Origin: Deltaproteobacteria bacterium
GTDB lineage: Bacteria; Myxococcota_A; Polyangia; Haliangiales; Haliangiaceae
Reading direction: 5' to 3'
Assembly (NCBI GenBank): GCA_021413675.1
Contig: JAIOQA010000503.1
Coordinates: forward strand, 1 to 39,668
Length of the DNA stretch: 39,668 nucleotides
Shown: positions 1-7,851 of the stretch, in pieces
How positions within the stretch are numbered: the stretch's first letter is position 1
Layout: each line of letters opens with the position of its first letter
Translations under genes and position numbers: made by a program
Notes under the pieces: generated by a model
The model's input: the letters and a program-made list of their open reading frames with translations, nothing else
Told to the model about the DNA's origin: nothing
Database searches by the model: none

Positions 1-936
1 GACACGCTCTCCACCCTCGCGATCGCTGCCGGTGCGGCTGGCGTCGGATGGTGGCTCTACCAGCGACACGAGCACCACACGGCCGAACAGCGCGCGAGTG
101 CGCAACGCATCGCCGAGCTGGTGCGCGTCGCGACGACGCCAGTGCTCGTGCCGCCGTCGATGTTTCCATCGAAGCAGCCGGCAGGTGGCACCGTGACGGC
201 CGCCCCGGCCGGTGCGAGCGCGACCCTCACTGCACCGCCGGTCGTGCGCGTCGGCAGCAGCGCAGCGCCCGCGACGTCCGCGGCGCGCACGCCCCCAATC
301 GCGGGTCCGACCCAGCCGATCACGCGCGAGTTCGATCCGATCTTCGCCGCCAACGGCCACGGCGTACCGGTCGCGTACCTGCGCGCGCTCGCGGCGCATG
401 AGTCCGACATGCACGCGGGGATCAGCGACGGCCCGGCGATCGGCCTGCTCCAGGTCGTCGACGCCGTCCGCACCGACCACAATGCGCGGTACGGCACGCA
501 GCTCTCGCGCGCCGATCTGCTCGTGCCCGCGACCAACGTCGACGTCGCGGCGAGCGCGCTCCGCCGCATCATCGACAGCTACCAGCGCAACCATCCGGCG
601 ATCGCGAACCTGCGCGAGGACTGGACCAACCTGCGCTTCGTCGAGCTCGTCACGCTCGGCTGGAACGCGGGCTGGTCCGAACGCGCGGGCCTCGGTCGGG
701 TCGCGCGCTACCTCGAGCGCGACGGCCGTCCCGCGATCGCCGTCGAGGCGATCGTCGCCAACGCCCGCGCCGCCGGCGCGTCACCGCACCTGTCCAACCG
801 CCGGAAGCTCGCCTTCGCGAACGCGGTGACCGCGACCTATGCGCGCGAGCGCGTGCGCGACCGGTTCGAGCTGCAGGTGGCTGCACCCGCGGTGGCTGCC
901 GCGCCCAGCGCGCCGCCGAATCCCGCGCCCGCGTGA
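1..936 (+). CDS. Membrane-anchored lytic transglycosylase (5' end outside window)
   Basis: The reading frame is open from base 1, so the start lies upstream. The first visible residues form one hydrophobic Gly/Ala-rich membrane segment (LAIAAGAAGVGWWLY), followed by a basic/His-rich stretch and a long Pro/Ala/Thr linker. The C-terminal half resembles the SLT lysozyme-like fold: AAHESD carries the likely catalytic Glu, followed by GLLQV and then WNAGWS, matching the E, GLxQ and NAG landmarks of the family. The predicted role is cleavage of the peptidoglycan glycan strand outside the inner membrane. In an integrated element this fits cell entry, exit or passage of a DNA-transfer machine. A standard cellular transglycosylase is less likely because its neighbours are an M23 peptidase and an integrase. 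The C-terminus ends in an Ala/Pro-rich tail. Confidence 0.65.
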   Translation, partial: DTLSTLAIAAGAAGVGWWLYQRHEHHTAEQRASAQRIAELVRVATTPVLVPPSMFPSKQPAGGTVTAAPAGASATLTAPPVVRVGSSAAPATSAARTPPIAGPTQPITREFDPIFAANGHGVPVAYLRALAAHESDMHAGISDGPAIGLLQVVDAVRTDHNARYGTQLSRADLLVPATNVDVAASALRRIIDSYQRNHPAIANLREDWTNLRFVELVTLGWNAGWSERAGLGRVARYLERDGRPAIAVEAIVANARAAGASPHLSNRRKLAFANAVTATYARERVRDRFELQVAAPAVAAAPSAPPNPAPA

Positions 937-1031
937 TCCGATCCGCTGACCTCGACGCGCGCACCTCGCGTGTCGCTCTCGATCCGCGCCGCCGCGCGCG
1001 ATCGCTTCCCTCCCTGCGCCCTGGAGCTGCC

Positions 1032-2102
1032 ATGTCCACGCCGATCCGCACCTGGACCGATGCCTACGCCGCGATCCGCGACACGATCGAGGCGCGTCGC
1101 GGGTTCATCGAGCTCGCGCCGAACACGCCGCAAGCCACGCGGTGGCCGCGCGCCACGGGCGCCCATGTCGTCGCGATCGCCGCCGTCCTCGATCCGCCGC
1201 TGCGCGCGTCGCCGCCCGCGTTCGGTCGCGCGGCACTCCTCCGGCAGTGGCGCGACGTCCTGGTCGACGCCGAGACGACCGCGTTGCTCGAGCCCGCGCG
1301 CACCTATCCGATGGCGCGCACGTTCTGGGCCGCCGTGCGTGCGGTTTGCGTCCACCTCGATCACGTCGGCGTGCGCGTGCCCGACGATGCGCACTGGCAG
1401 GCGCTGCTCACTCGGCTCGAACAGGACGAAGACCCGCACGCGCGCCGCAACGCCGACAGCATGCCCTCGGACGACCTGTTCGCCGAACGGCAGGCGCTTC
1501 TCGCAAAGCACGGGCCTGATGGCCAGCCGGTGCTCAACGGCCTAGTCACGTATCCGAAGGCCACCGTCTCCGAGATCGTCGGCCTGACGATCCGCTGGAA
1601 CGATCGCCTCGCCGCGCTCATGCGTGCGCATCCCGGCCAGCTGACGCCGGCGGCCCTCGAGTGGCACAAGACCGTCGACGACATCATCGCGACGACGCGC
1701 GGCGTGCCCGGCGATCAGATCTACGAGCACGGACGCGCGTTCTGGCACGGCGCCACCCTCCTTGCGCGCGCGATGGACGCTGCGCTCACGAGCGACGCGA
1801 ACCGCCGCTTGCTCGGACTGATCGCGGACACCGCGCATGCGGTGGAAGACCGGATCGAGGGCACAGCCGACACGGTCGTAGATGGCGTCGCCGCCGCGGT
1901 GCACGGCGTGCCCGCCGCCCTGAGCGCGAGTGCCGACGCTGCGGGCGACCTGCTCAGCGGCGCGGGGCGTGGCGTCGGCAAGGCGCTCGGCGGACTCGCC
2001 AGCGGGCTGCTCGGTCCGTTCGTGTTGCCGCTGGCGATCGGCGGCGGGGCGATCGGCCTCTACCTGCTCACGCGCGACCGTGACGCGAAGGAGGCGGCCT
2101 GA
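1032..2102 (+). CDS. Hypothetical protein with C-terminal Gly-rich membrane segment
   Basis: I do not recognise this 356-residue protein. ATG at 1032 follows GGAG at a good distance; the frame stays open upstream, but residues before this point look non-coding. The first two thirds are predicted soluble and helical, with many Trp and His. From about residue 260 it becomes a small-residue helical region (repeated Ala/Gly/Val/Asp) and ends in a glycine-rich membrane segment, FVLPLAIGGGAIGLYLL, with a short charged tail. That segment resembles the N-terminal segment of the next protein. The stop is one base before the ATG of the M23/GIY-YIG gene, so the two are probably translated together. The topology fits a structural or scaffold membrane protein of the element; function unknown. 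Confidence 0.6.
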   Translation: MSTPIRTWTDAYAAIRDTIEARRGFIELAPNTPQATRWPRATGAHVVAIAAVLDPPLRASPPAFGRAALLRQWRDVLVDAETTALLEPARTYPMARTFWAAVRAVCVHLDHVGVRVPDDAHWQALLTRLEQDEDPHARRNADSMPSDDLFAERQALLAKHGPDGQPVLNGLVTYPKATVSEIVGLTIRWNDRLAALMRAHPGQLTPAALEWHKTVDDIIATTRGVPGDQIYEHGRAFWHGATLLARAMDAALTSDANRRLLGLIADTAHAVEDRIEGTADTVVDGVAAAVHGVPAALSASADAAGDLLSGAGRGVGKALGGLASGLLGPFVLPLAIGGGAIGLYLLTRDRDAKEAA

Positions 2103-2103
2103 C

Positions 2104-3180
2104 ATGCGCGCCCTTCCTTTCGTCCTCGGCGGCGGCGCGCTCGGCGCCTACCTCTGGTCCCAGTCGCGCGACCGCGCACCCGGGATCAGCGGCGCGCGCG
2201 ATGTGCCGTCCCCCGCGTCGCCTCCAGCGATCGCTGTCGCTCCCGCACCATGGGGCGGTCCGCTGCCGGGTCGCTGGGTCTGGCCGGTCGCGGTCTGGCG
2301 CGGTCGTCGGCCCATCATCTCGAACGAGTTCCGCGCGCCCGCTCACCTCGGCGTCGATCTGATGTTCGCGCGTCGACCCGACGACACCGCGCGCGCAGGC
2401 TCCCCGAACGGCTCCGCCGGCTTCGTCATGCCGGATGATCGCCTCGCGCTCGCGGCGAGCGATGGTGGCGTGTGGTCCTGCGCGTGGACGCCGCGCGGCT
2501 GGTCGGTCGTGATCGACCACGCGCCGACCGCGACCGTCGCGACCTACTACACGCACCTGGCGCTGCCGTGGCTGAAGCCGACGCAGCGCGCGCAGTCGGG
2601 CCAGCGCGTGCGCGCCGGCCAGCCGATCGGGATCATCGGCGCCGATCCGAAGGACGCCGCCGGCCTCAAGCATCTGCACTTCGAGCTCTGGCGCAACGGC
2701 CCCAGCGATCCGGCCGATCCATCGCCGCTGATGCGCGGCTGGGACTACGTCGACGATCCGCGCGCGTCACCCCCGTCGCCGCAGTTGGTCGCGCGCAATG
2801 CCGCCCTCACCTATCGCCCGATCGGCGCGCGCGGCGATCCCTATCCCGCGTGGGTCCGCGCGCTGCGCGGCAAGTCCGGCGTCTACGTCATCCGCGAGCG
2901 CGGCGAGGTCGTCTACGTCGGCGAATCGCACACCGGAAAGCTCTACGAAACCCTCACGCGCCATTTTCAGACCTGGCGCCGCTGGAAGGGCTTCTGGCGC
3001 GGCCAGTACGGCGAAGGCCACGACCCCGGCCTCACCTACGACCGCGCATCCGTCGAGGTCGCGACCCGCGTCACCCGCGCCGATCGCGCGCTCGACGAAG
3101 AAGCTCGCCTGATCGCGCGCCTCGCGCCTCGCGACAACCTCCGCGGCCAGGTCGTCGCCGACGAGACCGTCCCGTTCTGA
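2104..3180 (+). CDS. M23 metallopeptidase fused to a GIY-YIG nuclease domain
   Basis: The 358-residue protein starts with a Gly-rich membrane segment (LPFVLGGGALGAYLW). Residues about 55-215 match an M23 zinc endopeptidase: H81 and D85 in HLGVD, H151 in YTHL, and the closing H190-x-H192 in HLHFELW. M23 enzymes cut peptide cross-links in peptidoglycan. After a short linker, residues about 250-350 match the GIY-YIG fold: GVYVI (259-263), VVYVGES (269-275), R286, an acidic EE pair near 332-333 and an Asn at 345, covering the expected catalytic positions. GIY-YIG domains cut DNA. The fusion joins a periplasmic cell-wall enzyme to a nuclease domain behind one membrane anchor, so both should face the periplasm. 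The start follows the previous stop by one base. No frameshift or internal stop separates the domains. Confidence 0.75.
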   Translation: MRALPFVLGGGALGAYLWSQSRDRAPGISGARDVPSPASPPAIAVAPAPWGGPLPGRWVWPVAVWRGRRPIISNEFRAPAHLGVDLMFARRPDDTARAGSPNGSAGFVMPDDRLALAASDGGVWSCAWTPRGWSVVIDHAPTATVATYYTHLALPWLKPTQRAQSGQRVRAGQPIGIIGADPKDAAGLKHLHFELWRNGPSDPADPSPLMRGWDYVDDPRASPPSPQLVARNAALTYRPIGARGDPYPAWVRALRGKSGVYVIRERGEVVYVGESHTGKLYETLTRHFQTWRRWKGFWRGQYGEGHDPGLTYDRASVEVATRVTRADRALDEEARLIARLAPRDNLRGQVVADETVPF

Positions 3181-3197
3181 CTGCCAGGGGGCGCGCG

Positions 3198-3224
3198 GAT
3201 TCGATCAACGCCGTTGATCGAATC
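3198..3224. repeat. Perfect 12-bp inverted repeat with 3-base loop
   Basis: GATTCGATCAAC and GTTGATCGAATC flank GCC, just after the M23/GIY-YIG stop and 45 bases before the next start. There is no T-run after it, so a simple intrinsic terminator is unlikely. An operator or another protein-binding site of the element fits better. Confidence 0.6.
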
Positions 3225-3268
3225 TCGCCGCCCGATGCTCACCCCAACCCGCACGTCACGAGGTCCTC

Positions 3269-3592
3269 ATGGACACGCTCATCGACTCCATCCGCGCCGC
3301 GATCACCGACGGCGCGAGCGACGATACCAAGCGCGCCGGCGCCTCCGCCTGCCGCGCGATCCTCGCGGCGCTCGAGGCCACGCCTGGCGCGCCGCTCTCT
3401 GGCTCCACGCCCGCGCTCAACGTCATCGCGACGCTTGGCCGCATGGATCTCAACCAGCTGCTCGACGTCGCGATCGCGCGGCTGCGCGTGCTCAATGCCT
3501 CAAACAGCAACGCGCCGCCAACGCCGAGCCGCGGCGTTTCATTCCCGCTCGTGCCGGTGCCGCACGTCAACGGTGGCGATCGTGACGGCTGA
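3269..3592 (+). CDS. Small hypothetical protein (107 aa)
   Basis: ATG at 3269 is preceded by GAGG at suitable spacing. The protein is predicted mostly helical in its first 80 residues (Ala, Asp and Ile rich, with LNQLLDVAIARLRVL), then has a short Pro/Ser-rich tail. It has no membrane segment and no Cys. I do not recognise a family. It lies between the M23/GIY-YIG gene and the integrase, downstream of the 3198 inverted repeat, which could control it. Its small size and place beside the integrase would suit an accessory or excision protein, but no helix-turn-helix motif is obvious. Confidence 0.5.
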   Translation: MDTLIDSIRAAITDGASDDTKRAGASACRAILAALEATPGAPLSGSTPALNVIATLGRMDLNQLLDVAIARLRVLNASNSNAPPTPSRGVSFPLVPVPHVNGGDRDG

Positions 3593-3878
3593 TCCGATCG
3601 CGTCGCTGGATCCGATCGCTCGAGACGATCTCGCCCGGCGCATCGCCGACGCGGTCGTCGACGCATTCATCACGCGTGGTATCGTCAGCATCGCTCAGGA
3701 TGCGTCGTGCCGCGGGAAGGAGGAGGGAACATGGCACGACACAAAGCAGGGGCCCGCGTGCTGGGCCCGTACGAAGAACGCAAAGGCTTCCGAGTCATCC
3801 ATGTCAAACGAGGAGGCGCGCGCGATCATTACTTCCTTGCGACGAAGGAAGAGGCGCTCCGGACTGTCCAAGCCCTGA
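3573..3878 (+). CDS. Doubtful small ORF overlapping the integrase start
   Basis: This GTG-initiated frame fills the 138-base gap before the integrase and encodes a plausible amphipathic helix (DDLARRIADAVVDAFI). It then runs about 150 bases into the integrase gene in another frame, where the residues look like shadow sequence. There is no clear ribosome binding site. Either it is a short regulator translated into the integrase, or only its first 45 codons are a remnant. Confidence 0.25.
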   Translation: MAIVTADPIASLDPIARDDLARRIADAVVDAFITRGIVSIAQDASCRGKEEGTWHDTKQGPACWARTKNAKASESSMSNEEARAIITSLRRRKRRSGLSKP

Positions 3879-4813
3879 CGCTCGACGTCGAGCGTCCCAC
3901 GACCACCATCAGCGAGGCATTGAAGAAGTACCTGGCCTATATGCGCGACGACAAGGGTAACAAGCCGTCGAGTGTCGAGCAGACCCGGTTGAAGATGAAC
4001 CGGTTCTTCCCCGACCTGTTCCAGCCGATCGAGGACCTCGATGCGGCGACGTGCGCCGCGTTGTACGAGGCGCTGCGGACGTCGAAGCAGCGCAGCAAGG
4101 GTCGCCGGCACAAGCCGATCTCGGTGGACTATCACCGGAACCTGCTGGCCGAGGCACGGACGTTCTTGAAGTGGTGCGTGAAGCAGAAGTACTTGCTCGC
4201 GAACCCGCTCGAGGGCGTGGAGGGCGTCGGCCGACGGCGCCACGGCAAGGAGCAGTTGCGCATCGATGAGGCGCGCAAGTGGCTCGCGAAGGCGAAGGAG
4301 TACGCCGATCGCGGCGAGGCCGGTGCGGTCGCCGCGATGATGACGCTGCTGATGGGGACGCGCTGCAACGAGATCGTGTCGCGCGTCGTGCGCGACCTCG
4401 ATGACGACGGCGCGATGCTGTGGATCCCGGACGCCAAGACGTACAAAGGTCGGCGCACGCTGCTGGTGCCGGCCGAGCTGCAGCCGTACCTGCGGGCCCT
4501 CGCCGCGGGGAAGGCATCGACCGATCATCTGTTCGGCGATCACCACCGCGACTGGCCCCGGCACTGGGTCCAGCGGATCTGCCGCGAGGCAGGGGTCCCG
4601 GTGGTGACGGCGCACGGGCAGCGGGGCCTGCATGCCACGCTGGCGGTCGAGGCGGGGGTGACGGCCCGGGCGGTCGCGGATGCGCTGGGGCACGAGTCGT
4701 TCAAGACGACGGCCCAGAGCTACGCGCGCGCCGATGGGGTGGGGCTGGCCCGGCAGACCCGCGTGCTGTCCGTCCTGGAGGGCGGAAAGTCAGGGGCCAC
4801 ACGTGCAGAATGA
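3731..4813 (+). CDS. Tyrosine recombinase / integrase
   Basis: This 360-residue site-specific recombinase is of the phage integrase family. ATG at 3731 is chosen because a strong AAGGAGGAGGG ribosome binding site lies just before it. Residues about 55-160 form the SAM-like core-binding domain. The catalytic domain keeps the full set: R211 in GTRCNEI, a Lys in TYKGRR (about 236-239), H295 and R298 in HGQR, H321 in LGHES, and nucleophile Y331 in SYARAD. It should integrate and excise the element at the adjacent tRNA-Ala. The short N-terminal region (MARHKAGARVLGPY...) would be the arm-binding segment. A terminator-like hairpin follows the gene. I see no frameshift, so the enzyme is probably active. 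Confidence 0.9.
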   Translation: MARHKAGARVLGPYEERKGFRVIHVKRGGARDHYFLATKEEALRTVQALTLDVERPTTTISEALKKYLAYMRDDKGNKPSSVEQTRLKMNRFFPDLFQPIEDLDAATCAALYEALRTSKQRSKGRRHKPISVDYHRNLLAEARTFLKWCVKQKYLLANPLEGVEGVGRRRHGKEQLRIDEARKWLAKAKEYADRGEAGAVAAMMTLLMGTRCNEIVSRVVRDLDDDGAMLWIPDAKTYKGRRTLLVPAELQPYLRALAAGKASTDHLFGDHHRDWPRHWVQRICREAGVPVVTAHGQRGLHATLAVEAGVTARAVADALGHESFKTTAQSYARADGVGLARQTRVLSVLEGGKSGATRAE

Positions 4814-4879
4814 CGGGGGTGGCCCCAATCGTTCCGCATTTCGTTCCGCAGGACCGAAATCCGGGACCCCGAAACGACG

Positions 4880-4916
4880 AAAGGTCCCGCAATTACGCGG
4901 AACCTTTGCCGTTTTT
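4880..4916 (+). terminator. Rho-independent terminator after the integrase
   Basis: An 11-base stem with one mismatch (AAAGGTCCCGC pairing with GCGGAACCTTT, six-base loop) is followed by GCCG and five T. It ends transcription from the integrase just before the oppositely oriented tRNA gene. Confidence 0.65.
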
Positions 4917-4918
4917 CG

Positions 4919-4991
4919 TGGAGCTGTGGGGGATCGAACCCCAGACCTCTAGAGTGCGATTCTAGCGCTCTCCCAGCTGAGCTACAGCCCC
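4919..4991 (-). tRNA. tRNA-Ala, anticodon CGC
   Basis: The reverse strand folds into a full cloverleaf of 73 bases. The acceptor stem GGGGCTG/CAGCTCC contains the G3-U70 wobble that defines alanine tRNAs. The D arm is GCTC/GAGC, the anticodon stem CTAGA/TCTAG with loop ATCGCAC (anticodon CGC), and the T arm TGGGG-TTCGATC-CCCCA. The discriminator base is A and no CCA is encoded (next bases CG). It reads GCG codons, common in this GC-rich genome. Its 3' end faces the integrase and is the likely attachment site; integration has left the tRNA intact. Confidence 0.95.
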
Positions 4992-5026
4992 AAGTTTTCA
5001 GTCGTTCGGTTGCCCGAGCGGCGCCT

Positions 5027-5055
5027 TAGGTATCAAGGCGGGGGCCGGGTGTCAA
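5027..5055 (-). promoter_or_regulatory. Sigma-70 type promoter of the tRNA-Ala gene
   Basis: On the minus strand TTGACA (5055-5050) and TACCTA (5032-5027) are separated by exactly 17 bases, about 35 bases before the mature tRNA 5' end. The -35 box is perfect. Confidence 0.65.
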
Positions 5056-5104
5056 GCGCGCTGGGCGCGAGGTGTTGAGGCACGTGGTGTGGGAGCATGC
5101 GGCG

Positions 5105-5857
5105 GTGGCGAAGGAGCGTCTGGACAAGCTGGTGGTGGACCGCGGGCTGGCAGGTAGCCGGGAACGTGCGCGGGCGCTGATCCTGGCGGGCAAGGTCACG
5201 GTAGCGGGCCAGGTCGCGAACAAGGCCGGCTCGATGTTCGATGCGGGCGTGGAAGTCACGCTGCGCGAGGAGGACCACCCGTACGTCTCGCGCGGGGCGC
5301 TGAAGCTGGTCAAAGGGCTCGATGCCTTCGGCATCGACCCGACGGGCATGACGGCGCTGGACATCGGCGCCTCCACCGGCGGCTTCACGGATGTCTTGCT
5401 GCGGCGCGGGGCGGCGCGAGTGTACGCGATCGACGTGGGGTACGGGCAGCTGGCGTGGGCGCTCCGGCAGGACCCGCGCGTGGTCACGATCGAGCGCACG
5501 AACGTCCGCGAGATGGACCTGGCGCTGGTGCCGGAGCCGTGCGACCTGGCGGTCATCGACGTCTCCTTCATCTCGCTCACGATCGTGCTGCCGCGGGTGG
5601 CGGAGCTGCTACGTCAGCCGGCGCGACCGATCATCGCGCTGGTTAAGCCGCAGTTCGAGGCGGGACGCGAGCACGTGGGCAAGGGCGGCGTCGTCCGCGA
5701 TCCGGACGCTCGGCTGGGCGCGATCGCGAAGGTGCGCGACTGGGCGCGCGCGGCGGGGTTCGGCGTCGGCGATGGGGTCGGCGACGTCGTCGAGTCGCCG
5801 ATCACCGGCCCGGCGGGGAACGTCGAGTACCTGCTGCTGCTCCGCTCGCCGGGGTGA
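5105..5857 (+). CDS. tlyA: TlyA family rRNA 2'-O-methyltransferase
   Basis: This roughly 250-residue protein has an N-terminal S4 RNA-binding domain (ERLDKLVVDRGLAGSRERAR...) and an FtsJ-like S-adenosylmethionine methyltransferase domain. The SAM motif is DIGASTGGFTD; the conserved VSRGALKL, IDVSFISL and LVKPQFEAG segments carry the expected Lys, Asp and Lys positions. TlyA proteins methylate ribose in 16S and/or 23S rRNA and are sometimes annotated hemolysin A. I chose the GTG at 5105, nine bases after GGAG, giving VAKERLDKL; another GTG at 5072 would add eleven residues unlike the family start. Length and motifs are normal. The end overlaps the oppositely oriented zinc-finger gene. Confidence 0.9.
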   Translation: MAKERLDKLVVDRGLAGSRERARALILAGKVTVAGQVANKAGSMFDAGVEVTLREEDHPYVSRGALKLVKGLDAFGIDPTGMTALDIGASTGGFTDVLLRRGAARVYAIDVGYGQLAWALRQDPRVVTIERTNVREMDLALVPEPCDLAVIDVSFISLTIVLPRVAELLRQPARPIIALVKPQFEAGREHVGKGGVVRDPDARLGAIAKVRDWARAAGFGVGDGVGDVVESPITGPAGNVEYLLLLRSPG

Positions 5858-6029
5858 CGGCGCGCTTGGGTGCGGCGGGCGGGGCCTCGCGACCGAGGTG
5901 CTGCACGATCGTGCGGCACGCGGCGCACGCGCCGACGTGAGCATCGAGGGCGGCGGCGAACGCCGCGTCGAGCCGGCCAGCGCACAGATCCAGGAGCTGC
6001 TCGTCAGTGGGACACGTGGCGTCGTACAT
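5802..6029 (-). CDS. Small zinc-finger (zf-HC2 / anti-sigma-like) protein
   Basis: About 75 residues. The segment CPTDEQLLDLCAGRL...HVGACAAC has the His-x3-Cys-x2-Cys layout of the putative anti-sigma zinc finger. This domain is often fused N-terminally to Ser/Thr kinases in myxobacteria or present in ECF anti-sigma factors. Here it is separate and divergent from a kinase gene that lacks it. There is no membrane segment. The start is uncertain: ATG at 6029 is the nearest to the domain, but the frame is open upstream. The 3' end overlaps tlyA by about 56 bases on the other strand. Possible roles are metal-dependent partner of the kinase or of an unlinked sigma factor; neither is shown. Confidence 0.5.
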   Translation of the reverse strand: MYDATCPTDEQLLDLCAGRLDAAFAAALDAHVGACAACRTIVQHLGREAPPAAPKRAVTPASGAAAGTRRSPPGR

Positions 6030-6171
6030 GTCGATCGGTAGAGCCGACACGTCGCCCGGTGTGACGCAGGCGTCGCAGGTGGCCGCGGGAGTCGCAGGGG
6101 ATCGGTGCGCTGGCAGCGGCGCGCGCATCTGCGCTGGTCGGGGCCGCGCGGCGGACTTATCCTTGGGCGTC

Positions 6172-7086
6172 ATGATCGACGCGGCGCGAGTGCTCGAGCG
6201 AGCTCCGGAAGGCGGCACGGTGACGGATGCGCGGAGCCCCGGGGCGCTGCTCGATCCGAGCGCGCTGCTGGGGCCGGGGGCGCTGCTGGGCGGACGCTAC
6301 CGGATCGGCCAGTTCATCGCGGCGGGCGGGATGGGCGAGGTCTACGAGGCGCGCGACGAGCTCCTGCGCGAGACGATCGCGGTGAAGCTCCTGCGCCAGG
6401 ACCTGCTGCGCAAGGCGGGCGCGCAGGAGCGCTTCGCCGACGAGATCCGCATGGCGCGCAAGGTCACGCACGTCAACGTCTGCCGGGTCTTCGAGGTCGG
6501 CATCGATGGCGAGCGCGTGTTCTACACGATGGAGCTGCACGGCGGCGAGACGCTCGCGGCGCGGCTGCGCGCGGGCGGCGCGATGTCGCTCGACGCGATC
6601 CGGCCGATCGCGCGGCAGGTGCTGGCGGGCATCGGCGCGGCCCACGCGGCCGATGTCGTGCACGCCGATCTCAAACCGTCGAATGTGCTGCTGGCCGACA
6701 AGGGCCGTGTCGTGGTGACGGACTTCGGGCTCGCACTGCCCTGCTGCGCGACGCTCGCGTGTCGATGCGAGATGCCACACCTGGTCGGCACGCCGGCGTA
6801 CATGGCACCAGAGCAGGTCACGGGTGGCATGGTGCTCGACGGCACTGACCTGTTCGCGTTCGGCGTGATCCTGTTCGAGATGCTGACTGGCACGCTGCCG
6901 TGGCGCGGCACTACCGCGCTCGAGCTGGCCGAGGCGCGGCTGGTCGGCGAGCGCCCGTCGGTGCGCGCGCTGTGCCCGGCGATCGATCCGCGCTGGGACG
7001 AGGTGATCCGGCACTGCCTCGCGTGCGAACGCCGCGAGCGACCGAAGGATGCGGCCGCGGTCGCGCGCGCGCTCGATCTCGCGTGA
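6172..7086 (+). CDS. Eukaryotic-like Ser/Thr protein kinase
   Basis: This 304-residue kinase has a complete Hanks-type domain (about residues 41-304) and little else. It has no membrane segment and no sensory or TPR domain, so it is cytosolic. Visible motifs: glycine loop IAAGGMGEVY, Lys72 in IAVKLL, catalytic loop VVHADLKPSN, metal-binding DFG (184-186) and APE (212-214). The catalytic loop reads HAD rather than HRD, so it is a non-RD kinase probably not controlled by classical activation-loop phosphorylation. Between DFG and APE lie four Cys (191, 192, 197, 199) and a His, which could bind metal or respond to redox. The divergent neighbour encodes the zinc-finger module often fused to such kinases. 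Its stop abuts the SDR stop without a gap. Confidence 0.9.
   Translation: MIDAARVLERAPEGGTVTDARSPGALLDPSALLGPGALLGGRYRIGQFIAAGGMGEVYEARDELLRETIAVKLLRQDLLRKAGAQERFADEIRMARKVTHVNVCRVFEVGIDGERVFYTMELHGGETLAARLRAGGAMSLDAIRPIARQVLAGIGAAHAADVVHADLKPSNVLLADKGRVVVTDFGLALPCCATLACRCEMPHLVGTPAYMAPEQVTGGMVLDGTDLFAFGVILFEMLTGTLPWRGTTALELAEARLVGERPSVRALCPAIDPRWDEVIRHCLACERRERPKDAAAVARALDLA

Positions 7087-7847
<761 letters not shown>

Positions 7848-7851
<4 letters not shown>

Larger units (their letters stand above)
1..4991. mobile_element. Right end of an integrated element at a tRNA-Ala gene
   Basis: A tyrosine recombinase gene lies next to the 3' end of a tRNA-Ala gene, the usual arrangement for a prophage or genomic island that integrates into the tRNA 3' end. 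All genes left of it run on the plus strand toward the tRNA and encode peptidoglycan-cleaving or membrane proteins rather than housekeeping functions. The left end and its att repeat are outside the window; I found no second copy of the tRNA 3' sequence in positions 1-4900. The type of element (tailed phage, membrane-containing phage, or non-viral island) cannot be decided from this end alone. Confidence 0.6.
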
